A stretch of 64,000 bases of DNA, taken from the NCBI GenBank assembly GCA_019009955.1, contig CM032228.1:65741001-65805000 (forward strand), in the 5' to 3' direction. Both the position numbers and the translations under genes were made by a program. This document shows positions 11,634-22,776 of this stretch, piece after piece (position 1 is the first letter of the stretch; each line of letters starts with the position of its first letter). This DNA is from Riptortus pedestris. Taxonomy: Eukaryota; Arthropoda; Insecta; Hemiptera; Alydidae. The notes below the pieces were generated by a model. It saw only the letters and a program-made list of their open reading frames with translations, did not search any database and had not been told where the DNA came from.

Positions 11634-12829
11634 ATGTCGTTAAACGGCATTTCGCCGGGCCAGTTCTCGCTATATGGCGAGACGGTGGCCGCGAATAAGA
11701 AACGTAAGAAAAACAGTGATGATATCAGTAAATTTTCTATCTCAACGTCAAACAAATATGAATTGCTATCAGATCAAAAAGATATGGATGAAGATACATT
11801 TGATGTCCATTCTGAAGCTAATTCAACGAATGCTTCACCGTCAAAGAACAAAGAAAATATCCCACCCATCGTTGTTTACAGTTATATTGAAAACCATTCT
11901 GTAACTCTAGCAAAACTCCGTAAACAGTGTAAAAAAGAATTTCGTATAAAATTTCGTGGAAATAGACTTTTGTTTTTTCCTGGTTGTAAGGATGACTACA
12001 ACCTAATTCTTAATGAAGTTAAAAAGGATGGTCTGGAATGCCACACTTGCACGTTTAAGGATGAAGCTAATAAAACTGTTGTGCTCAGAAATTTACCTCC
12101 AAATATTTCCACTGAAGAAATTATCAATGACCTGAAAAGTCAAAATCTTGAAGTTTTGAAGGTAGTACAAATGAATAAGAAAACGGGCGAGAACTCGTAC
12201 ATTCCATACCCTCTGTACGTAGTCACCTTTAAAAATACTACATCCATGCGAGCCATTAAGAAGACAAAGTACGTGTGTCATTGCGTAGTTTCTTGGAATC
12301 GATATAAAAATAGTAATAGTGTGATTCAATGTTTTAAATGCCAATCATTTTTTCACTTAGCTAAACATTGCTACAGAAAGCCTAAATGTGTAAAGTGTGC
12401 AGGCGAACACCTCACAAAAGAATGCACTATTTCCACTGAAGCTAGCCCAAAATGTGTCAACTGCAGTGGAAAGCACACTGCCAACCATCGAGGATGTCCT
12501 GTTTTCAACGAGAAGTTGAGGATGAAGTCTGCAAAGCCAGCCCATCTACTCGTCGAGGTGACTTCAGACGGAACGACGAAGACTTCCCGCCCCTCTCTAA
12601 CGCTGCATCGACCTCTCAACCTTCTGCGTGGGCAAGATCTCGAGGTACAAAAGATAATTCTAATGTTTCTTTCACTAGCCTACTTAATGACTTTAAAAAT
12701 ATTTGTTCTTCAATTAACTTAGGTAATCTCTTACAGAATATAAGAGGTTTAATAGAGGACTTTAAAAATGCACCTAATGCAATGGCAAAAGTTGGTGTTA
12801 TAGCAGAATTTCTATTCACTTTCTTATGA
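11634..12829 (+). pseudogene. non-LTR retrotransposon ORF1 (Gag-like nucleic-acid-binding protein), one frameshift
   Basis: The product binds element RNA and acts as a chaperone in the ribonucleoprotein. The start Met at 11634 follows the leader. Residues ~1-90 are polar and acidic. Residues ~95-230 contain an RRM-like region (VVLRNLPPNISTEEIINDL). From residue ~233 three zinc knuckles follow: CFKCQSFFHLAKHC (CX2CX4HX4C), CVKCAGEHLTKEC and CVNCSGKHTANHRGC, which is the Jockey-type arrangement. The first frame runs on to 12722, but between about 12511 and 12560 the family-like sequence moves to another frame (DFRRNDEDFPPLSN). That frame continues to a TGA at 12827-12829 overlapping the ORF2 start. 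A single-base indel is the simplest explanation. Confidence 0.85.
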
Positions 12830-15568
12830 ATCACAATGATGTTTACTGTAAATTAGGTTCCTGGAATTGTAGGTCTGTGCTTAATAAAATGGATGAACTT
12901 TCTATCTTTGTAAGAAAACATAGAATAGATGTTTTAGCATTAAGTGAAACTCTCTTAAAGAGTAAACATAAACTCAAAGCTCCAGGCTATAAAGTTTACA
13001 GAGCCGATGAAGGCAGAGGAGTTGCTTTATTGGTTGGTAATAGTGTCACTCATTATCATGTTAAATTACCAAAACTTAAATACCTCAGAGCTGTAGGGGC
13101 AGTCATTAATATAGCTAATTTCGAAACTCTTATTATTTCTGCCTATTTATCCCCATCCAGGCCTCATCAGATTTACAAAACTGATTTCAGAGCCCTGTTT
13201 AATATTAAAAGGCATGTTTTGATTCTAGGCGACTTAAATTCAAAGCACATGTCTTGGAACTGCTTTAGCAATAATAGGAATGGATTAACATTATTAGACA
13301 TGTCAATAAACTACAACTTTCTCATTATATCTCCTGATGAACCTACTTATTATCCTGGGAAGTCTAATACGAATTTAAACAGGAAGCCACCTAGACCAAG
13401 TGTACTGGACATTGCTGTAGCCAAGAATATTAATTTTCAGATAACTGCACATTCCATGTCAGAATTGTCTTCTGACCATAATCCAGTAATTTTTTATATT
13501 AATGAAGCGATTAAAATAAATGAGAGCGAACCTATATTCAACTATAAAGAAGCCAACTGGAAAAAATTCCGCTCTCTAATAGATTCAAAACTCAATATTA
13601 ATCCACCACTTAACAGCTCACAAGACATTGACCAGCTTGTCTCTGAATTTCAAAACGTTCTTCTTGAGTCAGCTCACCGTTCTATTCCTCGGTCACGGGT
13701 CACCAATACAATAATGGACATACCTCCCTTTATAATTTGGATTATTAAGGTAAAAAATAAAATTAGAAAGGCGTACCAACGCCATTATAAAATCTGGCTC
13801 AGAAAACTTCTTAACTTTCTTGTGAAACTAATTTCTTACATTTTAAAAGTTCATAAAAATGCGAAATGGAGCAAAAAGCTTTCCAACCTCTCTAGCAATA
13901 ATGGCTCTCTCTATCAGTTGATAAAGAAAATCAAACCTAAATCAAACAGTATTCCTCCATTATTGAAAGATACTAGGTTCACCCCTAATGATGCACCCCT
14001 TCATGCTCTTGCTTGCTCTGACAGTGACAAAGCTCAACTATTGGCTGAGAATCTATATCGCACATTCACACTTAACTCTGACCTAGGTGTTCCATATTTT
14101 ACAAGGAAAGTAATACGGAGTAACAAGGTATTTCTAAAGCAGCCCTTTAACAAACACATTGATGCAACATTAACAACACCTAAGAAGGTTGCAAAAATCA
14201 TTTCGCAACTTAAAAGCAATAAGTCGCCTGGCAGTGAAGGTATACACAACCTACTCTTAAAGAATCTGTCTCGTAAAGCTATAATCCACTTAACTAAAAT
14301 CATTAATCATATCTTAATGTATGCCCACTTTCCAGACGAATGGAAAACGGCAAGGGTTATTGTTCTTCCCAAGCCAGGGAAAAATCCCACCCTCCCAGGT
14401 AGCTATCGATATATTTCATTGCTACATTGCCTCAGCAAGGTAGTTGTAAAGGTAATCAAATCTAATATAATATATTTCTTGGAAGAAAACAATCTGATCT
14501 CCAACAACCAACATGGCTTTCGAAATCAGCATTCAACAACAACCCAATTGGCCAGGATAACTGACTTGATCCTCCATAATTTCAACTTGAATAAACATAC
14601 AGGCATGGCTCTGGTAGATGTTGAAAAAGCCTTTGATTGTGTATGGCATAATGGCCTGATATATAAAATGATTCAATATAACTTTCCAATATATTTGATT
14701 ATCTTAATCAATAGTTATCTTACTAACAGATCTTTTTATGTTACTACTGGTGGCTCAAGATCTAACCTTTTACAAATTCTTGCAGGTGTCCCACAAGGAT
14801 CAGTACTTGGTCCAATACTATTCATAATATTTTTTAATGATGTAAACTATCTTAAAACTAAATGCCTGAAAGCCCTGTTTGCTGACGATAAAGCATTTAT
14901 AATTTCAAGTTTCCGAGTTGACACTATTGCCAACCATCTCACCATAGCATTGACAAAATGTATTAAGTATTGTAATAAGTGGAAAATAAGATTGAATTCT
15001 CCAAAAACAGAGGTTATTCTTTTTACTAGGAGACCTCGAGTGTACCCTGAAGTTAAAATGCTAGGCAATCCCATCCCTTGGTCAAAGAATGTGAAATATC
15101 TTGGAGTCATATTAGACTCTAAACTTACCTACACTAACCACATCAATACTCAGTGTAATAAAGCTATTGGAATACTACAATCCTTATTTTCTGTACTAAA
15201 CAGAAATTCAGGGTTAAGTATAACTAACAAAAAAACTTGTTTACTACTTATATATAAGGCCTGTTTTATTTTATGCCTGTCCTATTTGGTCAATGACATG
15301 CGAAACTAATAAGCGTAAATTACAAGTGGCTCAAAATAAATGTTTAAGATTTATTGGTTCATTCCCACGATGGACTCCTGTCATGCACATGCATGAAATT
15401 CTTGACATTCCCACAATAAATGAGTACATAACTAAGTTAGCAGTACACTTTTTCGATGCATGTCAAAATAGTAAGTATCAGCACATTGCTTATATAGTTA
15501 ATTATAGTTATAGTAGTTTAAATTACAAGAACTATAAATATAAGAGACTTAAGCACATAACATTTTAA
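12826..15568 (+). pseudogene. non-LTR retrotransposon ORF2: APE endonuclease and reverse transcriptase, one frameshift
   Basis: ORF2 opens with ATG in ATGA, overlapping the ORF1 stop, which points to termination-reinitiation. Residues ~1-225 are an APE-type endonuclease: GSWNCRS near 13, LSETLL near 40, LGDLNSKHMSWN at 134-145, SDHNP at 216-220. The reverse transcriptase follows at ~450-750: DVEKAFD, AGVPQGSVLGP and FADD at 685-688 instead of the usual YADD. YRYISLL replaces the usual YRPISLL. The main frame stops at 15309. The expected C-terminal part (CPIWSMTCETNKRKLQVAQN) lies in the next frame and runs to 15568, so a frameshift sits near 15255-15275. No RNase H is present, as usual for Jockey-type elements. 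Confidence 0.9.
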
Positions 15569-15885
15569 TTTCTCTGAAGAGCTTTTATTTTTTCTGTACA
15601 AATTTATATTCTTCTGTGTATCTTATAGTTCTTCTATAGTTCTTTTGTATTACTTTTAACCGTTCTGTAATTGAGAATTTTTATTTATTTCTGTATTTGG
15701 GTTTGGTTTTTTTTTTATATTCTTTTCCCTTATTATACATTTAGATATTAGAATAAAAATAGATATAAGTAATGTGGAATATTTAAAAAAGCCAATAAGC
15801 TTGAAAAATTGTATTTACTTCTATTGTAAATTATTATTTGTTAATATTTTAGATAATAAAATTCTTTTAACTCTTTAAGAAGTTT
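15569..15885 (+). other. 3' UTR of the Jockey-like element
   Basis: T-rich then A-rich sequence with AATAAA-like signals at about 15752 and 15853. The exact 3' boundary is uncertain. Confidence 0.5.
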
Positions 15886-15989
15886 GTTGGGATGGGTATA
15901 AATTTATAATTATTAACATTCATGGCGTGCTTTTGAGCCATAGAGCGTTACAATCTGCGTGTACACAGTTGGACTGTTTTCCTCTACAA

Positions 15990-16035
15990 TACTGTCAGAG
16001 TGCACTTTCAGAGCAACAGCTCCATCTTCAGTGCC
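15990..16035 (-). ncRNA. hammerhead-like core, degenerate
   Basis: On the minus strand CTGAAGA, T, GGAG, a 6-nt loop, CTCT, GAAA and GTGCACTC occur in this order. This is the layout seen better preserved at 30884-30923. One extra base lies between the CUGANGA box and stem II, stem II ends in a wobble, and stem I is not conserved. It may be only the remnant of a Penelope-like or other retroelement end. Confidence 0.2.
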
Positions 16036-16583
16036 TGTTGACATACACAAAACCGAATGAAAAACATGCAATCAACATTATATAAATTACTAAACAATCT
16101 TAGCCTAATCTAGCAATAAAACCGAATTAAAATACAAGTTAAAGGCAGAAAAATAAATGAACCTAAAAATATAAATAAATGTCATAGAAAAATAGTCATC
16201 ACTTAAACGCACACTACTTAGCAGTCAACAGGGCAACTTGGAGAGGGTGTTAGAGACTTACATGTCGCAGCCTTGCTATGTCAGCCTTTTTATTCAGATT
16301 GCTGTCCCCATTTTTCATTTTATCAACTTTAATGCATACGCCCTCTGCAGTGTTCAACTTCATGCCCTTGTAAAAGAAATTAATCGTAGAAAGAACCCTT
16401 TTTGTGATCACAAGAGAAGGTACGTTTCATTAATTTTAAAACGGTTAAATTTAATAATTTTGCCGCTCTATAGATAGTTGCTGTTGACATTAGTTTGCAA
16501 TTTTCTTGGATGCGGTTTTACGAGAAGTTGTAGTTAAATGAAAAACAAACTTAAAGGGTTATTTTTAGTAAATTAAAAAAAAA
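16036..16583. other. unassigned sequence
   Basis: No recognised gene or repeat. An open frame of 79 codons at 16238-16477 has no recognisable domain. Confidence 0.4.
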
Positions 16584-16706
16584 ATGAATCAATCTTCTAA
16601 AACAAATTTGGGATTATCGCCAGTCTCGGCTTTACGATCGCCGCCCATAACTACTGATGATATTTTCCATTCAGCTGAGTTATCAGAGCGTCTGGCTCAA
16701 GTATAA
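16584..16706 (+). CDS. unidentified 40-codon open frame (possible N-terminal fragment)
   Basis: I do not recognise this protein. An ATG after an A-rich run opens a 40-codon frame that is compositionally unlike its surroundings. It is Ser/Pro-rich with an LRSPP motif, followed by an acidic stretch (TTDDIFHSAELSERLAQV), and is less AT-rich than the flanks. The last codons read CAA GTA TAA, so a GT dinucleotide at the end could act as a splice donor. It could be a first coding exon, the N-terminus of a retroelement Gag, or chance. Confidence 0.25.
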   Translation: MNQSSKTNLGLSPVSALRSPPITTDDIFHSAELSERLAQV

Positions 16707-17208
16707 CGAGTTTAAAGGAAGAAGAACCCTCTAGGAAAGTTAGAGGTGATGTAGAGGTGGGGATGGGGGTTGCTCGCGATGAGGAAGGAGTCGGCTCCTT
16801 GGTTTAATATACTTTTAATTAAAGAAAGAGGTTAGTGGACGTTGTGATTTAGTGGGGTTGTGCTTGGCGATAAATCTGCCGGCAGGTGCCGCCACCGGCT
16901 CCGGTATTAGTTTTGTCATTTAGCCACCATAGAAGCCGCTAAACCTTCCCCGCTCTCATTATTCCACAACTAACCACTTCCTCTCTCCACCCACCGCTCG
17001 TCTAACTCCGCACCCTTCATTCAATTGTATTTATGCCCCTATATGAGCCAAGGAATTCCGTTTCTTTTCTAATTCATGATTAAGGATTTATGAAGTCCAT
17101 CTGGCTTGAGAAATAATTCTCACTGCCCATCGGGGCATTCTATAACTATTTTTAAATCATACTCCTACCTAAAATAATAAAATTTTATGTGGCAGGTATA
17201 GTGAATGT
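16707..17208. other. GC-richer unique island
   Basis: About 16830-17060 is clearly GC-richer than its surroundings (CTGCCGGCAGGTGCCGCCAC, then CCACCCACCGCTCGTC) but shows no convincing frame. It may be conserved noncoding or a UTR. Confidence 0.3.
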
Positions 17209-17249
17209 ATTTTCTATATTTTTAATGAATTATTAAAAATATAGAAAAT
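17209..17249. repeat. short perfect inverted repeat
   Basis: ATTTTCTATATTTTTAAT and its reverse complement flank a short spacer. In RNA it would form an AU-rich hairpin. Confidence 0.8.
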
Positions 17250-17384
17250 AATTATAAAATACAACTATCTATTAAAAACTGTATATTAGGAAGTTAATAT
17301 GTCTACAGCTCCACCCAAAATTTTCAATATCCATGTCCATCTGACATTTGTTGCCTTTTTCTAATTATTTTTAAGACATTGAAA

Positions 17385-17675
17385 CCATCCCCTTGGGGAA
17401 ATCAGCAATTGTTGTACTGAAGACGTGATTTTCGAAAAAATTCGAGCCTACCTATGACCCAGATGACGAAAATGAGGTCTGTTCTACTCAATTTTTGTTT
17501 GATCGATACCAAACTCAATATTTAAACGTTTCGATTAGAACTAAAGATCAAGTTCGTGAACGACTGAAAGCGAACCACTGGGAGAGGGTGTTTAAAGGGA
17601 GAAATACCTCTGTTGTTATATGTCGGAGCGAAAATTTTTATAGAACAATCATATTGTACATTTTTATGGTTTCGT
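17385..17675 (-). mobile_element. family A fragment (3' end side, TA core deleted)
   Basis: The 3' hairpin is mutated (CCCCTTGGGGAAATCAGC). It is followed by the GACGAAAATGAGGTC block and the TTTTTGTTTGATCG block, with the TA core missing. Read on the plus strand it opens a 60-codon frame with no meaning. Confidence 0.7.
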
Positions 17676-18812
17676 AGACTTCTTCGCAGGGCAAATATTT
17701 TCTTTTTCTATCTGCTCCAGTGGTCTTCTCGTCACTCTTCAATGAGCAAATTTTGAATTGTGTGAGCTCAACGGCTATTTTCTTTAGGCTATACATCGCC
17801 ACTATTGTCCAAATAGGTGGAAATCCAGGTCTGAATGATCGTTCCTGTAGTTCCCACTGGCATTTACAGGGTGGGTCATCCCCTATCCCTCACTTAGTTC
17901 ATTTACAGGACGGACCGTAATTCATTTATATGTTTAGGTGTTAATAATTCTAAAGTTGTAATATTATTTTTCTCTTTTAACATTTATGAAAATACAATAA
18001 TCTATTATTTGGAGTCAAGATTTTATTTATTTATAGGGAACACCTTCTGAAAACTAAAATAACACCCTATAAAAATTATAAGTTGGCTGAACCACCTATA
18101 TGGAGCTACTTTACTGTACAGCTGGGGGATGAGAAAGAAAAAAAAAGGTTTACAGTGACGACTGTATATAATTTGGAACAGACCACAATTCGCTACATGA
18201 TGTCGCCTTCAATACCTGGGTTTCCATAAAGGAAATATTTGTATAAATAAGTGCTCATTGCTGAGTCGGCCTACATTAACATGTAGCTGACATCAACATT
18301 TGATTAGAGCGCGAATAGACTATTTGCTGGGCAGAGATAAACAGCCATTTCTTATCAGTATGAGTGACCTCCTTCTCTCTTATCTAAACGTTCCCTCTTC
18401 CTTCCAGTCAAGGGACTGACCTTCCGCTCTGCTCCCAAAACATGAATTTATTTCTAAATATACTAGAGTTATTTTTGTATGGCTTCTAGCTTAGCGTACT
18501 TACGTCTACTAGGGATGATATATATGTGAATTAATTTATAAGTAAATTGCGTAGGTTTACTGATGCTATAGTGAGTAAACGAGGGAAGAAAGAAAATTAA
18601 TATCACCACAATTGTATTTGAAACTAGACGGAAAAGTGAAAGGCACAAAAAAGGCACATACGCTTATGGCCATAAAACAATACATCACGGATTTAAGATA
18701 TCGATAATATGTTCGGATAGTGCTTCAATTCTTTAATTCTTCTTTTTATGATATCAATATTTTTGCAAAAAGTAATGCATTTACCGTTTGGTTTTTGAAC
18801 AAGCCAATTTGT
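17676..18812. other. unassigned sequence
   Basis: Nothing recognised except a strong pyrimidine tract and AG near 18385-18410, followed by 12 open codons to a stop at about 18444. This is too short to call an exon. Confidence 0.4.
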
Positions 18813-19345
18813 AATGGACTCGACTCAAGAAAAAGTCCTGATTTACACCGACTCGTTAAGTGCCCTATTGAGTATTAAAAATATATTTATGAACAATCCA
18901 ATAGTACAAAAATACATAACTATATACAAATGTTCGGACAGTTAAATAGGATCGTCTACTTCATGTAGATCCAAGCTACGTGGGAATAGATGAAAATGAA
19001 AAGCAAAGCAGATGGAAGAGCAAGAGAAGCCCACCAACTAGACTCCATCGCCCCAACAACAATTACATCTACAGAGCTCCACCAACCACTTAAAGAAGAT
19101 ATTGATAAAAACTAGCAACAAACTAGAAACGAAACCCAGAACAATAAACTAAAAACTATTATAACCTCCATCCGTTCTTGGAAATATTTGTCAAGAGACT
19201 ACATTAGAGATGAAGTCGTACTAGGAAGACTCCGAATAGGCCCCACATGATTTACCCATAGTTATTTTACGACAAAAGATCAATACACATTTAACTATCT
19301 TCCAAATATTGATGAAATGCCATACGTATACAAATATTCCAAAGA
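18813..19345 (+). pseudogene. RNase H domain remnant of an I/R1-type non-LTR retrotransposon
   Basis: The plus strand reads KVLIYTDSLSALLSIKN, the DS-containing RNase H block, continuing to NNPIVQKYI. After a frameshift near 18940 it reads VDPSYVGIDENEK, like the usual VPSHVGIEGNE block. Further on comes SWKYLSRDYIRDEVVLGRLR, then IGPT and a stop, then FTHSYF. This matches the C-terminal RLRIGHT..LTH region of such ORF2 proteins. Several stops and shifts make it non-functional. Jockey-type elements lack this domain, so it is a different family from the element at 11.5-15.9 kb. Confidence 0.75.
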
Positions 19346-19497
19346 GAATTCTAGAAGGAATTATATGAAACTACAAATTTGCATAAAAACATTTAAATAT
19401 ACATATGACACAAAATATGAAAACCATCAAAATTAAAAGAAATTAACATGTATAATATTTTTGATTTTAATTTCTCAAAGATCAAAATTTATGAGAA

Positions 19498-19760
19498 CTA
19501 AAATTTGAAAGATTGTTTATATGATATTTTCAATCCAGCTCATTACAACGGAGGTATCTTGACTTATTTCAATTTAACCCCCTCTCCGAATCAGCACTCA
19601 CCGCCACCCCCTCCTGGTTGGATTTCAACCATAATTTGAACCAGCATCATTTTCGTCATCTTTTAGGTAGGATCGATGAGCAGTTGAAAAAATCTTCAAA
19701 AATCACGTCGAGTACTCCCATAATGCCTGATAACCCAACAAGGAAATTCCCATAAATTAA
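19498..19760 (+). mobile_element. family A fragment (module plus 3' segment)
   Basis: A diverged internal module (CATTACAACGGAGGTATCTTG) is followed directly by CATTTTCGTCATCTTTTAGG and the decayed 3' hairpin (AAGGAAATTCCC). The TA core is deleted. Confidence 0.65.
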
Positions 19761-20127
19761 GTGTTGATTGTGTGCCTCCCAGCTGGACAAAACACTATTT
19801 GGAGGTAATTGTTCATACTTCAAGAATGATAGTAGTGGAGGGGACTAGAAGGAAACGAGTTCAACGCATAGGTTACACAGATCAGGAAATTTAAGAAATG
19901 AACTATGTGTTTGGTGCGTTGATAGAAAATCAGGTAGAGACGTTCTACGTATAGTAAACGGCCAAAAGACTGAAAAAAAATGTTTGGTTAATACACGATA
20001 CCAGCAAAATGAACAGGAAGAAAGTATGTCCGACAAAGTCCGGGTTCCTCCTTTACTTAGTAAAAATAACGAAGCGGAATGTTTTGTAGGGTCTCTTAAA
20101 CTTGTGTGCTATAAACAAGTGAAAAAG
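19761..20127. other. unassigned sequence
   Basis: No domain or repeat recognised. Short frames on both strands overlap each other. Confidence 0.35.
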
Positions 20128-20814
20128 TCCGTCACGCAGGGGCTGCGTAAACTAAGCAGATTTAGCAACGTGCTTGTTTGACACACGAATAATCTCATAT
20201 CACCCATCTCTATTTCTAAGAAAAACCCCGATGACTAGAAGTGGGAGTTAACTGAAGGCAGAAAAAAATGAATAACTGTCATAGTAACTGACTTATTAAT
20301 AAATGAAGTAGTCAAGAAAATTTGAACAACATCAATAGCTTAACAAGATACGTTCTAAAAGGTTTTTCGATCTGACACATAATAAAGAATATATTTTGAA
20401 ATTTCGAACCCTTACCACCTCTAAACCCACCTATTTCTAGTGCGATTTCAGCCATTAACTAGTATCAACATTAGAGGTTAATTAAACGGTCAAATATTGA
20501 GCATGGTTTATATTAAATAAATATTTTTAAGTCAAGCCCAATTGAGAGAATATTTAGTATATAAGTTTAGAATAAATTAGTTCGTGGTAAAACAGCTTAT
20601 TGGTAATATGAGAAGTAGAAGTGGGAGATTACTGAGGCTGAAGAAAAATGCAGATATCATGAGTAATAATCAAGATAATGTAAAAACTTTTATAGAACAT
20701 TATATTTGCAATACCAGTGGTTCTATACAGTTTTTTTGTCCTGTGTAGGACGTTTTAGAAAATCGCGTGATGTGTACGACTATAGCTGATTTCCCTTATG
20801 AGAAATATGCTAAA
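20128..20814 (+). mobile_element. family A element, both ends present, internally deleted
   Basis: An intact 5' hairpin and 12-mer (AAACTAAGCAGATTT) is followed by diverged copies of both internal modules. The sequence then jumps to the 3' end (GATTTCCCTTATGAGAAATA, then TGCTAAAAT). The TA core and its flanks are gone. Confidence 0.75.
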
Positions 20815-20862
20815 ATGAATGAGAAACTTAAAGATAATTCAATATTATGTCTAATCTAGAAA

Positions 20863-20866
<4 letters not shown>

Positions 20867-20911
<45 letters not shown>
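20867..20911. repeat. (TA)n microsatellite
   Basis: About 22 TA units. Confidence 0.95.
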
Positions 20912-20913
<2 letters not shown>

Positions 20914-21404
20914 GAGATTTAATGAAGATAGACAAATTGATAAAAACACAGGAAATTACAGTGGATAGATTTAGGACCTTCGAAAACTGATAGTGTGCTC
21001 TGTGATCTGGAATTCTGATTGTGAATGGTTCCGTTTAAAACTTTATCTCTTATTCTAGTTTTTATAAGAAGCTTCAATATTTTTAATTTTATTTGATAAA
21101 TATAAGTTCTTTCTATAATATTTTCCAAGAGGCAGGTTAGATTTTATTTTTAAATGTAATCTGTAATTCCGATGTAAAAGAGTGTCCCTTGATATCATCA
21201 GAACATTTTATTTAATGATTATATCTTAGGAATTTCTTTTCTTTTTTTTCCTTGTTCGTCAATTTTAAAAGGCGCTTGATTTTATATTTTCATTCAATGG
21301 AAGACTTTTAGAAATTCACAGAATCAGATTGGTATCTACTGAAAGTCCGGGGGTATACATCGAGAAATTACTTCAGGTTCGTGAAGAGATTTTATTGAGT
21401 TATT
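20912..21404. other. unassigned AT-rich sequence
   Basis: Nothing recognised. Confidence 0.4.
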
Positions 21405-21610
21405 TATTAACGTCCACTTTTTGCAACTAAAGCTAATTGGGACGGGTTATCTACCAGGTCCATTTCTAGCCAGGGTGGAGTTAAGGATTTTAATTAATGA
21501 ATTCCGTCACTAAATGAATTCCTATTGCCCAGGCGGGAATCGAACTCACCACGCTAGGTTTACGTGGTAGATTAAGCTCAACGCTTTAACTCACATGGCT
21601 AACGTGGGTC
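21405..21610 (-). mobile_element. tRNA-derived SINE copy, best preserved
   Basis: On the minus strand the head has GTTAGCCATGTGAGTTAAAG and a clear B box (GAGTTCGATTCCCGCCTGGG). The body and the AAAAAGTGGACGTTAATAA tail follow. Confidence 0.75.
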
Positions 21611-21999
21611 CCAGAGATTTTTTAGCTTTGTGTTTTGGTTAGTTATATAATAATTTCAGATCTAACACGAATAAAGCAAATAAATTCCTTTAAATGTCTT
21701 CTCATAGGGGATCTAGGTTCGTTTAAATAAGGTTGGATGTACAGGTATATTATAAAAGTCACAATGAAGATCAAACATTTTTTACCATTAAGTACGTATT
21801 GGCTAATAAAAAAGAATAAATTTCTGTTAATATTGCAGTAAGATAAAATTGACTTCAAATGCAATTAAAAAAAAAATTATTCACACTATTTTTTAACACC
21901 ACCAATTTAATGTTGCATTGCAAAATACCAAAATGGTCTCCACTATTGTTTTATTTACAGAAATACATAGATTCAATCATACATATTTATTATGATTAT
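21611..21999. other. unassigned AT-rich sequence
   Basis: Nothing recognised. Confidence 0.4.
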
Positions 22000-22115
22000 A
22001 TGAGGGCTCAGGTTAGGCATGTGAGTTAAGGCTCAAGTGGGAATGGAGTCCACACTCTAGGTTTACCAAGTCAATAATGATCAACGCCTTAACTCACAAC
22101 GGCCAATCTGAGCCA
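22000..22115. repeat. two SINE heads in inverted orientation
   Basis: GGCTCAGGTTAGGCATGTGA at the left and the reverse complement of GGCTCAGATTGGCCGTTGTG at the right enclose remnants of the tRNA-like region. It is a head-to-head palindrome of the SINE's promoter part. Confidence 0.6.
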
Positions 22116-22147
22116 TTTCGAAAATATAAAGTTATTTATTATCATAT

Positions 22148-22756
22148 TGTTACGAAAATTACGTACATGAAAGATTGAACAGATAGTCACATATTTAAGA
22201 AGTGGATCAAAGGTGCCGACATATGGTCTCGCCCGTCCTCGGCAATACCAGTCCAGATCTAGAAGAGTCCAGACAATTCCGCTCTGATGTTTTCTAACAA
22301 GCTATAAAAGACCCTGCCTGACCCGAGCTTAGTTAGTTTGTTCTCAGCTCTCTTCAAGTGATCAACAGTGCGTTCAGTGCAGCTCAAGTGAACACTGCGA
22401 CTTAGTTGCAGTGCGGTAAAGTGTTTTATGTGAAGAACAGTGTTGTGCCGCGACTCTGTAAGGAACTGCATAGTGCCATGTTTAAGACAGTGCAGTGCCG
22501 TTTACTTCACGAAGATCGGTGCAGTGCCGTGTTTTTGTGAACTTCAGTCATCGTGAGTGAGTTATTGGACTGTGTAATAAGAAGAACAGTGAAGCTATCT
22601 GTGCATACTGTGAGTAGTAATGAAGAATAATTAACCAAGTGTTTAATTCATTGGTAAATAAATTGGGTAATTAGAAAAACTTGTGTGTGTTTAATTTTGC
22701 AGTTAAAAGAACTCTAATAAATAACGTTTATTACTAATTTTGTAATAAACGTAACA
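22148..22756 (+). mobile_element. solo LTR, Gypsy-type
   Basis: Starts TGTTACG and ends CGTAACA, a 7-bp perfect terminal inversion with the TG...CA ends of LTRs. CTATAAAAGA at about 22302 is a good TATA box, and AATAAA occurs near 22656 and 22718. Flanks ATAT and ATGT could be a 4-bp target duplication with one change. Internal sequence and a second LTR are absent, so recombination between LTRs is inferred. Confidence 0.75.
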
Positions 22757-22776
22757 ATGTATAAATAGTCTTACAT

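Larger units (their letters stand above)
11461..15885 (+). mobile_element. Jockey-clade-like non-LTR retrotransposon, nearly complete
   Basis: A 5' leader (11461-11633) is followed by ORF1, an overlapping ORF2 and a ~300-bp 3' UTR with AATAAA-type signals near 15752 and 15853. No LTRs are present. Target-primed insertion by its own endonuclease and reverse transcriptase is expected from the family. No long poly(A) tail or clear target duplication was found. Each ORF carries one frameshift, so this copy is probably recently dead. Confidence 0.85.

Noticed and set aside
18380..18446. Terminal exon after a pyrimidine tract
   Set aside because: Only 12 open codons before a stop and no other support.
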